From positions 36,743 through 100,742 of the forward strand of contig JAPOVS010000035.1 in NCBI GenBank assembly GCA_026708055.1: a stretch of 64,000 bases of DNA, read 5' to 3'. The DNA comes from a bacterium (GTDB lineage: Bacteria > Actinomycetota > Acidimicrobiia > Acidimicrobiales > CATQHL01). Each line of letters starts with the position of its first letter. Within the stretch, counting starts at the first letter, position 1. The notes beneath the pieces are model-generated. The model saw only the letters and a list, made by a program, of their open reading frames with translations, was not told the DNA's origin and did no database searches. Of the stretch, positions 18,605 through 26,860 are shown piece by piece. A program made the translations under genes and the position numbers.

Positions 18605-19957
18605 CGAGCTGTCGCCCCCCGCGGGTTCGCCGACGAGGCCGGGTGGTGGCACCCGACGGGCGACAGCCACCGGGACAGCGGCGACCGCGAACAGGCCGGC
18701 GGCGGTCGCCAGCGCGACCGGCACCGAGACGAACTGTGCCACGAGGCCCAACGTCACGCCTCCGAGAACCTGGCCCAGTGCTTCTGCCTGGCCCAAGAAC
18801 GAGATGACCGTGGCTCGCACCCCCGAGGAGGCCTCGCGGTTCGCCATGGCCTCGGCGAGCGGGTAGGTCGTCTCGCCCGCCACGTCGAGGATCGTCCAGC
18901 CGGCCAGCGCCAGGGCGAAGATCGGGCTGATCGCCAGGGCCAGCGCGCCGACGCTGGCAACTGCCAGGAGCCGGACCAGGAGCCGGGCGTCCCGGGGCGT
19001 GTCTGGTGTGGCGAGGCGGCGGCGCAGCCAGACCATCACGGGAATCGACAGCCCCGCCATGATGAACCAGACGACTCCGAAGAACACGACGGCCTCGCCG
19101 CCGTCGTAATCGGGCAGGCCCAACGTCACCAGTCGCAACGTGTCGAGCCGCTCGATGGCCTCGCCGGCGAAGCCAGCGATGACCGCTGAGGAGACGACGC
19201 CCAGCAGCATCCGGCGCCGCAGCGTGAGGGCGGCCCCGTGACTCCATAGGGCACGGGCCTCTCGCCACGCACCCCGTGCGATCCGGCGGTCCGGGGTGTC
19301 TCGGCGGAAGGAGGTCTCGGCCATGGCGCCGACGAGATAGGCGGCGAATCCCAGCGTCAGAGCGCCGGCGATGACCAGCGCGCCGCGCAATGACCACGAT
19401 CCCGCCCCCACCATCACCGCCACGCCGACCATGACGCCGACGGCCCGCCACATGGCGTGGCGCACGATCAGCTGATCCAGCAGGGCTGCGCGGGGACCGT
19501 CGTGGCGCGGTTCGGCGGGCGACGGCGCGCCGCCGCCGTCAGTGGATGCGCCGCCCGCCTCATCGCCCGCCGGCGGCCGTCCCGACCCCGTGAGCAGCTC
19601 GTCGGTGACCCAGGCCGTCGCCGCGCCGCTCTGCATGGTCCAACCCACGGCCCAGACCGCCTGCCAACCGATCAGAGCGCCGAAGGCCGGCGATGCAGCC
19701 ATGAGCCCGATCGCCGCGCCCATCACGGCGAAGGAGGCCACCACCGAAGGCTTGCGGCCGTGCAGGTCCGCCAGCACGCCCGTGGGCGCTTCTGCCAGCA
19801 GGATGGTCAGCACGAGCGCGGTCCCCAGGAGCGCCAGCTGCAGCGGCGAGAGTCGCAACTCCACGACCCACCACACGACCGCCGGCAGCCCCGCCGACCA
19901 GGCGAGTCCCTGCACTCCGCCAGTGAGGAGGAACAAGCGATCGGGCCGGCGGCGCAC
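18602..19957 (-). CDS. Major facilitator superfamily transporter
   Basis: Twelve-segment MFS transporter, about 451 residues from the chosen GTG. The loop after the second segment, LADLHGRKPSVV, is the MFS motif-A equivalent. A long hydrophilic central loop (GSGRPPAGDEAGGASTDGGG and onward) divides the two halves. The GTG at 19957 is preferred over the longer frame to 20032 because a TATGCT box lies 8 nt upstream and the product then begins just before the first hydrophobic segment. Substrate unknown; the family includes exporters of drugs and small metabolites. Confidence 0.8.
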   Translation of the reverse strand: MRRRPDRLFLLTGGVQGLAWSAGLPAVVWWVVELRLSPLQLALLGTALVLTILLAEAPTGVLADLHGRKPSVVASFAVMGAAIGLMAASPAFGALIGWQAVWAVGWTMQSGAATAWVTDELLTGSGRPPAGDEAGGASTDGGGAPSPAEPRHDGPRAALLDQLIVRHAMWRAVGVMVGVAVMVGAGSWSLRGALVIAGALTLGFAAYLVGAMAETSFRRDTPDRRIARGAWREARALWSHGAALTLRRRMLLGVVSSAVIAGFAGEAIERLDTLRLVTLGLPDYDGGEAVVFFGVVWFIMAGLSIPVMVWLRRRLATPDTPRDARLLVRLLAVASVGALALAISPIFALALAGWTILDVAGETTYPLAEAMANREASSGVRATVISFLGQAEALGQVLGGVTLGLVAQFVSVPVALATAAGLFAVAAVPVAVARRVPPPGLVGEPAGGDSS

Positions 19958-20023
19958 GACCGCGCAGCATAGGAACGGCGACTGGTGCTGGTAGCGTCGT
20001 CGCACCGCCCAAGGGAACGAATC

Positions 20024-20228
20024 ATGCAGCACCTCGTAGAAGTCGATACATGAGCGCTACCTCGCACACGAGGAACCTGATGGAACCCTCGTCCTCACCC
20101 CGGCGGTCGTGATGTCGGCCCATGAAGCCGCTCTGTTGCGTCACCCCGAACTTGTCGAGCAGATCAACGCCGATCTGGCGGATCCGTCGGCGGCCCTCTC
20201 CTCCTCAGCAGGCCGACGCGAGCGCTGA
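20024..20228 (+). pseudogene. Frameshifted small gene, antitoxin-like
   Basis: Starting at ATG 20024, with AGGGAACG just upstream, the frame reads MQHLVEVDT and then stops at TGA 20051-20053. In the +1 frame the sequence continues as a clean protein-like stretch, ERYLAHEEPDGTLVLTPAVV, followed by SAHEAALLRHPELVEQINAD and LADPSAAL, ending at TGA 20226-20228. The joined product would be about 67 residues and resembles a small antitoxin in size and composition, but I do not recognise a family. A one-base change near 20050 (mutation or sequencing error) would explain the break. Alternatively translation starts internally at GTG/ATG 20110-20115. Confidence 0.4.
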
Positions 20229-20248
20229 CTCGCACCGCGTCCACACTC

Positions 20249-20485
20249 TTGATGCCGACTGCCCGATTTTCCCGCCCTCAATGTGAACGGCGACCCGTTC
20301 AGAGGGCCGCTGCGGTCCCCTCGTTCACCTCTGCGAAGCGCGACGCGCTGCTGGCGGACTACCGCTTCGGCTGGTCGTACGCTCCGTGGCGCGGGGGTCG
20401 CGCGCTGGAGGCACCGCTTGCCGTACCCGACGACCTGTCGGTGCCGGGGGCGGAGAACATCTGTGACTGGAGAACAGCCAGGTAA
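20249..20485 (+). CDS. Hypothetical protein (doubtful start)
   Basis: A 78-codon frame whose second half reads like real protein (SAKRDALLADYRFGWSYAPW, then LEAPLAVPDDLSVPGAENI), while the first 25 residues look random. It overlaps the next frame by 23 nt. It may be the remains of a longer gene whose N-terminal part is lost. No family recognised. Confidence 0.3.
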   Translation: MMPTARFSRPQCERRPVQRAAAVPSFTSAKRDALLADYRFGWSYAPWRGGRALEAPLAVPDDLSVPGAENICDWRTAR

Positions 20486-20894
20486 TCCCCACAATCCCCT
20501 GCACGAACAGGAGAGCAACGATCCCCAGCGGAGAGTTTGGCGCCATGGGTACCGTGCCTACTGCTCGGAACACGACCCGCCCGGCTGGGACCCTGAGGTG
20601 CGCTTGGTCCGCTGGGCGGACACCGGTGAAGTTGCTGGGGACGACCGGGCGTGCGCCGCTTGTGGGCTTGAGTTCCGCCCCTGTGACCACGAAGACTGCG
20701 TGTTCGAGGATTGGGCGGATGTCCACGACCCGTGCATTGGGCACTTGGACTTGGGCTCGGACGTCGAAGTGAGGTCGGCCTGTTGTGGCCACGGCGTGGA
20801 GACTGGCCACCTCAGAGTCGCAATCTATGTTGACCTGCCGCCCGACTCGGGGTGGGGGCCGCGAATCGCTGCGGTGCCCGAGGAGGAGGCGTGA
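20463..20894 (+). CDS. Cys/His-rich hypothetical protein
   Basis: A 143-residue product from GTG 20463. It carries paired cysteines suited to metal binding: RAYCSEHDPP, ACAACGLEFRPCDHEDC and VRSACCGHGVETGH, with an acidic, Trp/Asp-rich centre. The pattern suggests one or more zinc-binding sites, but I do not recognise the family. There is no convincing ribosome-binding site, and the frame is open further upstream, so the start is uncertain. It lies in an accessory stretch between a broken antitoxin-like gene and exported or nucleotidyltransferase genes. Confidence 0.45.
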   Translation: MTGEQPGNPHNPLHEQESNDPQRRVWRHGYRAYCSEHDPPGWDPEVRLVRWADTGEVAGDDRACAACGLEFRPCDHEDCVFEDWADVHDPCIGHLDLGSDVEVRSACCGHGVETGHLRVAIYVDLPPDSGWGPRIAAVPEEEA

Positions 20895-21012
20895 TCGCGA
20901 GCGCCTGGGACCCTGCGCGCACTTGACGTCACCGCGGTCGCCAAGCCCCTGAATGACGATCGGACGCCGCGACGAGCACGTCTCGCGGCTCCCTTCGGAT
21001 TCGGTCTCCGAG

Positions 21013-21018
21013 TATCGT
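21013..21018 (+). promoter_or_regulatory. -10 box TATCGT upstream of the small exported protein
   Basis: TATCGT lies 40 nt before GTG 21059; the resulting leader would contain the AAGGGAG ribosome-binding site. Confidence 0.35.
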
Positions 21019-21058
21019 GACGGCGAAACGATGCTCAATCCCTCGAAGGGAGCCACCC

Positions 21059-21592
21059 GTGAGACGCCGACTGCTCGCCAGCCTTGCCGCGCTCGTCGCG
21101 CTGGGCGCGCTCGTACCCGCCACCGCGGTCGGGAGTCAGGAATCCGAGGTGACGATCCGCATCGTCGCCCAGCGCCTTGAAGATGGTCGCGTTGAGTTCG
21201 GCATCCAGCAGCAGCTGAACGGCACTTGGGGCGACCGCCTCCTGCCGAGGGCCCGCTATTTCCCCGCTGGTACCGAAGTCGGCCGCTGGCTGCGCAGCAG
21301 CCCCATCGACCTCACCTCCGCAGGCACCCCCCAGGCAGCGCCGGCGCCGCGCAGCGGTCTGTATGTCGCCGATAGCTACTGGTCTGACGACCGGGACGAG
21401 TACTTCGTGGTCGTCGGCGGCCTCTCATCGTCGCACACCTACTGTGAAGTCCACCTCACTCGCGACGGGCGACGCATCGGCGAATGGAGCAACGAACTGT
21501 GGTCCGGCAGTCGCTCGGAAGTAATCGTGACGATCTACCTCGGGCCCCAGTTCGACAGCACGTTCGACGGCGTCGATGTCGAGTGCTCCTGA
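21059..21592 (+). CDS. Small exported protein with a DGRVExG module
   Basis: A 177-residue secreted or surface protein of unknown role. GTG 21059 is chosen because AAGGGAG lies about 7 nt upstream and the product then starts with a clear signal peptide (RRRLLASLAALVALGALVPA, cleavage near ATAVGSQ). Residues about 33-80 form the module VTIRIVAQRLEDGRVEFGIQ, LLPRARYFPAG and GRWLRSSPIDL, clearly related to the two C-terminal modules of the protein at 12055. The rest contains a beta-rich segment with two cysteines (THTYCEVHL-like region and terminal VECS). No enzyme motif is visible. Confidence 0.65.
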   Translation: MRRRLLASLAALVALGALVPATAVGSQESEVTIRIVAQRLEDGRVEFGIQQQLNGTWGDRLLPRARYFPAGTEVGRWLRSSPIDLTSAGTPQAAPAPRSGLYVADSYWSDDRDEYFVVVGGLSSSHTYCEVHLTRDGRRIGEWSNELWSGSRSEVIVTIYLGPQFDSTFDGVDVECS

Positions 21593-21782
21593 CCCCCGGC
21601 CACTTGTATACGACCAGTGTGCGGGTTCGCTACCCCTACGACATCCAACCTCCTGTGCCCGTCGACATCCGTCTGGGCCGACGGGCACCGTCAAATGCGG
21701 CCGTTCTCCAGGTGTCGATGTCGAAGCGTTCGGGAAAGCGTTTCGGGGCGAGCGAGATGTACGTCGCCTGTTCGCCGCCGCG

Positions 21783-21788
21783 TAGACT
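21783..21788 (+). promoter_or_regulatory. -10 box TAGACT, leaderless start
   Basis: TAGACT ends 6 nt before ATG 21795 and there is no Shine-Dalgarno sequence in between. Confidence 0.5.
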
Positions 21789-21794
21789 GGCCCC

Positions 21795-22793
21795 ATGGCG
21801 GTTGTTGCGCCACCTGAGGCACCGACTCGGGAGGATGCGGAGGCCGCGGCGGCGGCGCTGCTCGCCGCTGGCGTCGACGAGGTGCTGCTGTTCGGGTCGG
21901 TCGCCCGTGGCACGGCGAGTTCGTTCAGCGATATCGATCTGGTGGCGATCTTCGCTGATCTGGATTACTCCGAGCGCCGCGTGCGCCGACAGGAACTGGA
22001 GGCGACGGCCGGGGCGGTCGTGGCGTGGCCGGTGCAGGTGCACGTGACGGACCGCCCGGAGTGGCGGGCCCGCGTGGAACGGGTGTCCACGTCGTTCGAG
22101 CGCAGGATCGCCGTGGAGGCGGTTCCGGTGGCGGCCGCCGCCGACGGGCGCCCCGTGGATTGGGGCAAGGAGATGGTGTTGCCGATGAGCGATCCGCAGC
22201 AGGCACTGCGCTACTTCGACGCCCGGGTCGTCCCGCGGTTGCGGGACGTAGCCGCCGCCGCAACCCGGGGCCACGCCGAGTCGGATCCGCATCTGTCGCC
22301 GGCCCGCCAGGAACGCGCACGCCTCCAGCGTCTGGCGACCCTGTGCACCGCGGCGGCACTGACCGCCGAGACCTCCCTGAAGGCGCTCGCCGTGCTGCAC
22401 GGCGAGACCGCTCCGACCGAGAAGGAGATGAAGCGCGCGGGCCACAGCATCGCCAGGGGCCTCGGCCTCGTGCCCGACGCGGCGCGCCCGGAGGCGGCGG
22501 CCGTGTTCGACCGCCACGGCGTGGACCCCGACGTGCTGTCCGCGTGGCGTGAGCGCAACACCTACCCGGACGACGCGGACGTGCTCCATGCCGACGCCGG
22601 GCGTCTCGCGCCTGCCTACGCGGCGATGGCGGCGGAGATCACCGCGCTGCTGGCGGCGCACCTGCGACAGAGGACTGAACCCGGCCCGGCGCTCGAGGAG
22701 GCCGTGGCGCAGCGGGACAGTCACGCTTTGCTGATCGGCGCCGTCGACGTGCAGTCGGGCGTACCGACGCTGCCGGACGGCATCGACCTCTGA
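21795..22793 (+). CDS. Fused nucleotidyltransferase (MNT)-HEPN-like protein
   Basis: A 332-residue protein. Residues about 15-110 are a minimal nucleotidyltransferase with GSVARGTASSFSDIDLV, including the paired catalytic Asp residues, and a later Asp in VHVTD. Residues about 150-300 are an all-helical domain with EKEMKRAGHSIARGLGL and WRERNTYPDDADV, resembling HEPN-type domains (the RxxYPD turn is seen in members linked to nucleotidyltransferases). In MNT-HEPN toxin-antitoxin pairs, the MNT partner AMPylates the HEPN RNase; here both seem to lie in one chain. The gene is leaderless by the TANNNT rule. It could also be an antibiotic-type nucleotidyltransferase; the HEPN assignment is moderate. 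Confidence 0.65.
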   Translation: MAVVAPPEAPTREDAEAAAAALLAAGVDEVLLFGSVARGTASSFSDIDLVAIFADLDYSERRVRRQELEATAGAVVAWPVQVHVTDRPEWRARVERVSTSFERRIAVEAVPVAAAADGRPVDWGKEMVLPMSDPQQALRYFDARVVPRLRDVAAAATRGHAESDPHLSPARQERARLQRLATLCTAAALTAETSLKALAVLHGETAPTEKEMKRAGHSIARGLGLVPDAARPEAAAVFDRHGVDPDVLSAWRERNTYPDDADVLHADAGRLAPAYAAMAAEITALLAAHLRQRTEPGPALEEAVAQRDSHALLIGAVDVQSGVPTLPDGIDL

Positions 22794-22918
22794 CAGCGCA
22801 CCGGTTGTCCTGGATGGCCGCTAGCTGGAGGTTGCCGAAGGATCTGCAACGACACGCCAGGTCAGCGCGGCCGCAGAGACAATCTCCCGACGTGACCTGA
22901 CTCACTGCGAGGGCGGTG

Positions 22919-22989
<71 letters not shown>

Positions 22990-23133
22990 GGGCCTCGATC
23001 AGGCTAGCGAGGCCGCGGGCGGTCCCCGGCGGCCACGGCGCAGGTCCGGGTGCGGGAGTCCACGCTGATGCGACCCGGGGGAGAGCGGCGGGAGGCCCCG
23101 GGACCCCAGAGGGGGCGAATCCGACCGCGCCGG

Positions 23134-23139
23134 TAGGGT
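23134..23139 (+). promoter_or_regulatory. -10 box TAGGGT, leaderless start of tig
   Basis: TAGGGT ends 7 nt before GTG 23147; the intervening TTTTGCC has no ribosome-binding potential. Confidence 0.5.
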
Positions 23140-23146
23140 TTTTGCC

Positions 23147-24790
23147 GTGGAGAGCACGCTGGCGCAGGCCGACGACGGCAAGGTCAGGATCTCGATCAGC
23201 CTCGACCGCCAGGAGATGGACGCGGCCGAGGAGGCCGCCTACCGCCGGATCGTCCGCCAGGTGCGTCTCCCCGGGTTCCGGCCCGGTCGGGCGCCTCGCA
23301 AGGTCCTGGAGGCCCGCCTGGGAACCGGGTACATCCGTGCCGAGGCGATGCAGGACGCCCTGGGGGCCTACTACCAGCAGGCGGTGGTCCGCCACGACGT
23401 GGACGTCATCGCCCCGCCCGAGATCGACATCACCGCAGGGCAGGAAGAGGGTCCGGTGACCTTCGAGGCGCTCGTCGAGGTGCGCCCGACGGTCAGCGTG
23501 GACGGCTACGACACGCTGGCTGTGGAGATTCCGAGCCCGCTGCCGACCGACGACGAGGTCGAGCTGGCCGTCGACAACCTGCGTGCGCAGTTCAGCGAGT
23601 TGGAGACGGTCGGGCGACCGGCCATCGACACCGACCATGTGACCATCAACGTGGTCGGAAGACAGGACGGCGTCGAAGTGGAGGGCCTGACCGTCTCGGA
23701 CTACACCTACGAGGTGGGATCGGGCGCCGTCGTCCCGGAGATCGACGAGAACCTGCGCGGCGCTCGCCCCGGCGACATCCTGGAGTTCAACGCCCGCCAC
23801 CCCGATGAGTCCGTCGAGGATCTGCTGCGGTTCCGCATCCTGGTGAAGGAGGTGCAGGCCCGAATCCTTCCCGACCTCGACGACGACCTGGTCCGCTCGG
23901 TCAGCGAGTTCGAGACGGTCGCCGAGCTGCGCGACGACCTCGCCGAGCGCCTCGGGGAGGAGAAGCGTGCGAGGGCCAGGATGCTGCTGCGCGAGCAGGT
24001 CGCCGAAGCCGTTGCCGGACTCGTCGTGGCCGACCTGCCCGAGGCTCTGGTGGCCTCCGAGGCCGATCGGCGCCTGGAGCGGCTGCAGAAGGTGCTGGGG
24101 GACCACCAAGGCGACCTCGCGGGTTACCTGGCCGCGCGCGGCGTACCCGAGGAGCAGCTGCACTCAGAGGTGCGCCGAGATGCCGAGGCGAGCGTGCGGC
24201 TCGATCTCGGGCTGCGGGCAGTGGCCGACGCGGAGGCCTTGGAGGTGACCGACGCCGATCTGGCCGACGAGGCCGACCGCGTCGCTGCGCTCATGGAACT
24301 AGACCCCGAGGAGTTCCGCCGCAAGCTGGACGAGAGCGGCGGCTGGTCTCCGATGCGCGCCGGGCTCCGCAAGGAACTCGCCCTCCAATGGCTGGCGGAG
24401 AACGCTGCGCTGCGCGACCCCGACGGCGCGAGCATCGCCGGCGAACTGCTCTCGGGGCCGAACGCCGAGGGCCTCGGCGCCGTCGCCTCGTCGGGGCCCG
24501 ACGGCGCCGTGACCCTGGACCTCTTCGACGGGGAGTACGGCGGCGGTCTCGACGAGGAGGATGCCGACGGCGGCGAACTCGACGGGAACGGCTCCGGCGA
24601 CGATCCGTCAGCCGGCCCCGCAGTCGACTCGGGTCCGGACACCGGTCTCGCGGCCGGCGGCGACGGGCCCGGAGCCGGCGATCCCGGTAACGTGCCGCAG
24701 GGCGAGGCCCGGGCCGTATCCTCTACAGATGAAGATGCGCCCGAGGACGCCCGCAGCTCGTGGCTGCGTCGCCGGGCACAGAGGCGCTAG
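23147..24790 (+). CDS. tig: Trigger factor (ribosome-associated chaperone)
   Basis: Ribosome-bound peptidyl-prolyl isomerase and chaperone for nascent chains. The 547-residue product has the N-terminal ribosome-binding domain with the signature [22 protein letters not shown] segment near residue 45, the FKBP-type domain (about 160-250; [16 protein letters not shown] region), and the helical C-terminal chaperone domain to about residue 430. The last 115 or so residues are an unusual Gly/Asp/Glu-rich tail ([20 protein letters not shown]) ending in a basic [11 protein letters not shown], longer than the classical 430-residue protein. It leads the tig-clpP-clpX cluster. Confidence 0.93.
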   Translation: MESTLAQADDGKVRISISLDRQEMDAAEEAAYRRIVRQVRLPGFRPGRAPRKVLEARLGTGYIRAEAMQDALGAYYQQAVVRHDVDVIAPPEIDITAGQEEGPVTFEALVEVRPTVSVDGYDTLAVEIPSPLPTDDEVELAVDNLRAQFSELETVGRPAIDTDHVTINVVGRQDGVEVEGLTVSDYTYEVGSGAVVPEIDENLRGARPGDILEFNARHPDESVEDLLRFRILVKEVQARILPDLDDDLVRSVSEFETVAELRDDLAERLGEEKRARARMLLREQVAEAVAGLVVADLPEALVASEADRRLERLQKVLGDHQGDLAGYLAARGVPEEQLHSEVRRDAEASVRLDLGLRAVADAEALEVTDADLADEADRVAALMELDPEEFRRKLDESGGWSPMRAGLRKELALQWLAENAALRDPDGASIAGELLSGPNAEGLGAVASSGPDGAVTLDLFDGEYGGGLDEEDADGGELDGNGSGDDPSAGPAVDSGPDTGLAAGGDGPGAGDPGNVPQGEARAVSSTDEDAPEDARSSWLRRRAQRR

Positions 24791-24803
24791 GAGCCGCCGG
24801 CCC

Positions 24804-25448
24804 GTGACCGCACCCCGCAACTACCTGGTCCCCACCGTCATCGAGCAGACGACGCGCGGCGAGCGGGCCTTCGACCTCTACTCCCGCCTGCTGAAGGAGC
24901 ACATCGTGTTCCTCGGCACGCCGATCGACGACACCATCGCCAACCTCACGTGCGCCCAGCTGCTGCACCTCGAGTCGGAGAACCCCGACAAGGACATCAG
25001 CCTCTACATCAACTCACCGGGCGGCGACATCAACGCCCTGTTCGCCGTCTACGACACCCTGCAGTACATCCGCCCCGACGTGACGACGATCTGCTTCGGT
25101 CAGGCGGCCTCCGCCGCGGCGGTGCTGCTGGCGGCCGGCGCGCCGGGCAAACGTCTGGCTCTGCCGCACTCGCGCATCCTCATCCACCAGCCCTACGCCG
25201 GGGCGCACGGTCAGGTCTCCGACATCGAGATCGCCAGCCGGGAGATCCAGCGCCTCAAGACGCAGCTCGAAGAGGTCCTCGCCCGCCACACCGGCCAGAC
25301 CCTCGAGAAGATCCAGACCGACACCGACCGTGACTACGTTATGACCGCGGCCGAAGCGCAGGAATATGGGATAATCGACGAGATCATCGAGTCTCGCGGC
25401 CTCACGACCAGCGCGGACGAGCCGCCGAGGATCAGCGCCGTGCCCTAG
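24804..25448 (+). CDS. clpP: ATP-dependent Clp protease proteolytic subunit
   Basis: Serine protease subunit of the barrel-shaped ClpP complex that degrades proteins fed by ClpX. The 214-residue product shows [17 protein letters not shown], the nucleophile block [16 protein letters not shown], and the His block [20 protein letters not shown] 24804 is chosen (RBS-like AGGAG at 24789-24793); the frame open to 24561 overlaps tig and has no family similarity. It sits 13 nt after tig and 69 nt before clpX, a conserved order. Only one clpP copy is visible here, whereas many actinobacteria carry clpP1-clpP2 in tandem. Confidence 0.94.
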   Translation: MTAPRNYLVPTVIEQTTRGERAFDLYSRLLKEHIVFLGTPIDDTIANLTCAQLLHLESENPDKDISLYINSPGGDINALFAVYDTLQYIRPDVTTICFGQAASAAAVLLAAGAPGKRLALPHSRILIHQPYAGAHGQVSDIEIASREIQRLKTQLEEVLARHTGQTLEKIQTDTDRDYVMTAAEAQEYGIIDEIIESRGLTTSADEPPRISAVP

Positions 25449-25517
25449 GCGCGCGCCGAGCCGTGAACCGAACGATCAGGAACCGACCGATCAGCACGAG
25501 CAGCAGGAGGAGGACTG

Positions 25518-26786
25518 TTGGCCAAGCTTGGTGAGGGCGAACTCCTCAAGTGCTCCTTCTGCGGGAAGACCCAGAAGCAGGTCAAGAAGCTCATCGCCGG
25601 TCCCGGTGTCTACATCTGCGACGAGTGCATCGATCTCTGCAACGAGATCATCCGCGAGGAGCTCGAACCGCCGGAGGTCCCGATGGGGGACCTGCCGAAG
25701 CCCGCGGAGATCTTCGAGTTCCTGAACGACTACATCGTGGGCCAGGAGCGGGCCAAGAAGATCCTCTCCGTGGCGGTCTACAACCACTACAAGCGCCTCC
25801 AGCTTGGCACCTCCGCCGGCGGCGGCGAGGACGTGGAGCTGGCCAAGTCCAACGTGCTGCTCATCGGCCCGACGGGCTGCGGCAAGACCCTCATGGCCCA
25901 GACCCTGGCGAAGATCCTGAACGTGCCGTTCGCCATCGCCGACGCCACGGTCCTCACCGAGGCCGGCTACGTGGGCGAGGACGTCGAGAACATCCTGCTG
26001 AAGCTCATCCAGGCCGCCGACTACGAGGTGAAGCGGGCCGAGACGGGCATCATCTACATCGACGAGATCGACAAGATCGCCCGCAAGAGCGAGAACCCCT
26101 CGATCACCCGGGACGTGTCCGGCGAGGGCGTGCAGCAGGCGCTGCTGAAGATCCTGGAGGGCACCACCGCCTCGGTGCCGCCCCAGGGAGGACGCAAGCA
26201 CCCGCACCAGGAGCTCATCCAGATCGACACCACCAACATCCTGTTCGTCTGCGGCGGGGCGTTCGCCGGCCTCGACACGATCGTGGAGAACCGCATCGGC
26301 CGCAAGGGAGTCGGATTCGGCGCGGACGTGCGCCCGATCGAGGAGAAGGACCTCGGCGAGCTCTACAGCAAGGTGCAGCCGGAGGACCTGCTGCGCTTCG
26401 GCATGATCCCCGAGCTGGTCGGGCGGCTGCCGGTGGTGGGCGCCGTGTCGAACCTCGAGCAGGACGCCCTGGTGCGCATCCTCGTGGAGCCCAGGAACTC
26501 CCTCACGAAGCAGTACCGCAAGAAGTTCGAGTACGAGAACGTCGAGTTGGAGTTCACACAGGAGGCCCTCGAGGCTGTGGCGGAAGTGGCAATGGCCCGT
26601 GGCACCGGGGCCCGCGGCCTGCGGGCTGTCATGGAAGAGGTACTGCTGGACCTCATGTTCGAGCTTCCGGGGCGCACCGACATCGAGCGTTGCGTCATCG
26701 ACGCCGCCACCGTTCGCGCCAACGCCAACCCCACCCTGGTTCCACGCCTGCGTCCCGCCGAGGCCTCGAGGCGCGCTGCTTCCTGA
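25518..26786 (+). CDS. clpX: ATP-dependent Clp protease ATP-binding subunit ClpX
   Basis: AAA+ unfoldase that recognises tagged substrates and delivers them to ClpP. The 422-residue product starts with the zinc-binding domain ([15 protein letters not shown] and CDECIDLC), then Walker A GPTGCGKT, the pore loop GYVGEDVEN, Walker [10 protein letters not shown] and sensor regions, ending in the normal C-terminal small domain. The start is a TTG at 25518, directly after a strong AGGAGGAGG ribosome-binding site. In many bacteria valS follows; here folC follows instead. Confidence 0.95.
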   Translation: MAKLGEGELLKCSFCGKTQKQVKKLIAGPGVYICDECIDLCNEIIREELEPPEVPMGDLPKPAEIFEFLNDYIVGQERAKKILSVAVYNHYKRLQLGTSAGGGEDVELAKSNVLLIGPTGCGKTLMAQTLAKILNVPFAIADATVLTEAGYVGEDVENILLKLIQAADYEVKRAETGIIYIDEIDKIARKSENPSITRDVSGEGVQQALLKILEGTTASVPPQGGRKHPHQELIQIDTTNILFVCGGAFAGLDTIVENRIGRKGVGFGADVRPIEEKDLGELYSKVQPEDLLRFGMIPELVGRLPVVGAVSNLEQDALVRILVEPRNSLTKQYRKKFEYENVELEFTQEALEAVAEVAMARGTGARGLRAVMEEVLLDLMFELPGRTDIERCVIDAATVRANANPTLVPRLRPAEASRRAAS

Positions 26787-26860
26787 GCCTGGGCTGTCCC
26801 ACGCCATCCGTTGCGTGATTCGTCTGTCCCACGACGCCGTGGAGCGGTTCCCCGCCGGCG

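Noticed and set aside
20045..20055. Programmed +1 frameshift site
   Set aside because: There is no slippery run or stimulatory structure and no recognised family using frameshifting here; simple mutation or sequencing error is the better explanation.
21576..21785. 69-codon frame ending just before the nucleotidyltransferase-HEPN gene
   Set aside because: It starts inside the preceding gene, has no ribosome-binding site and its composition is not convincing; the 200-nt gap otherwise holds only the promoter.
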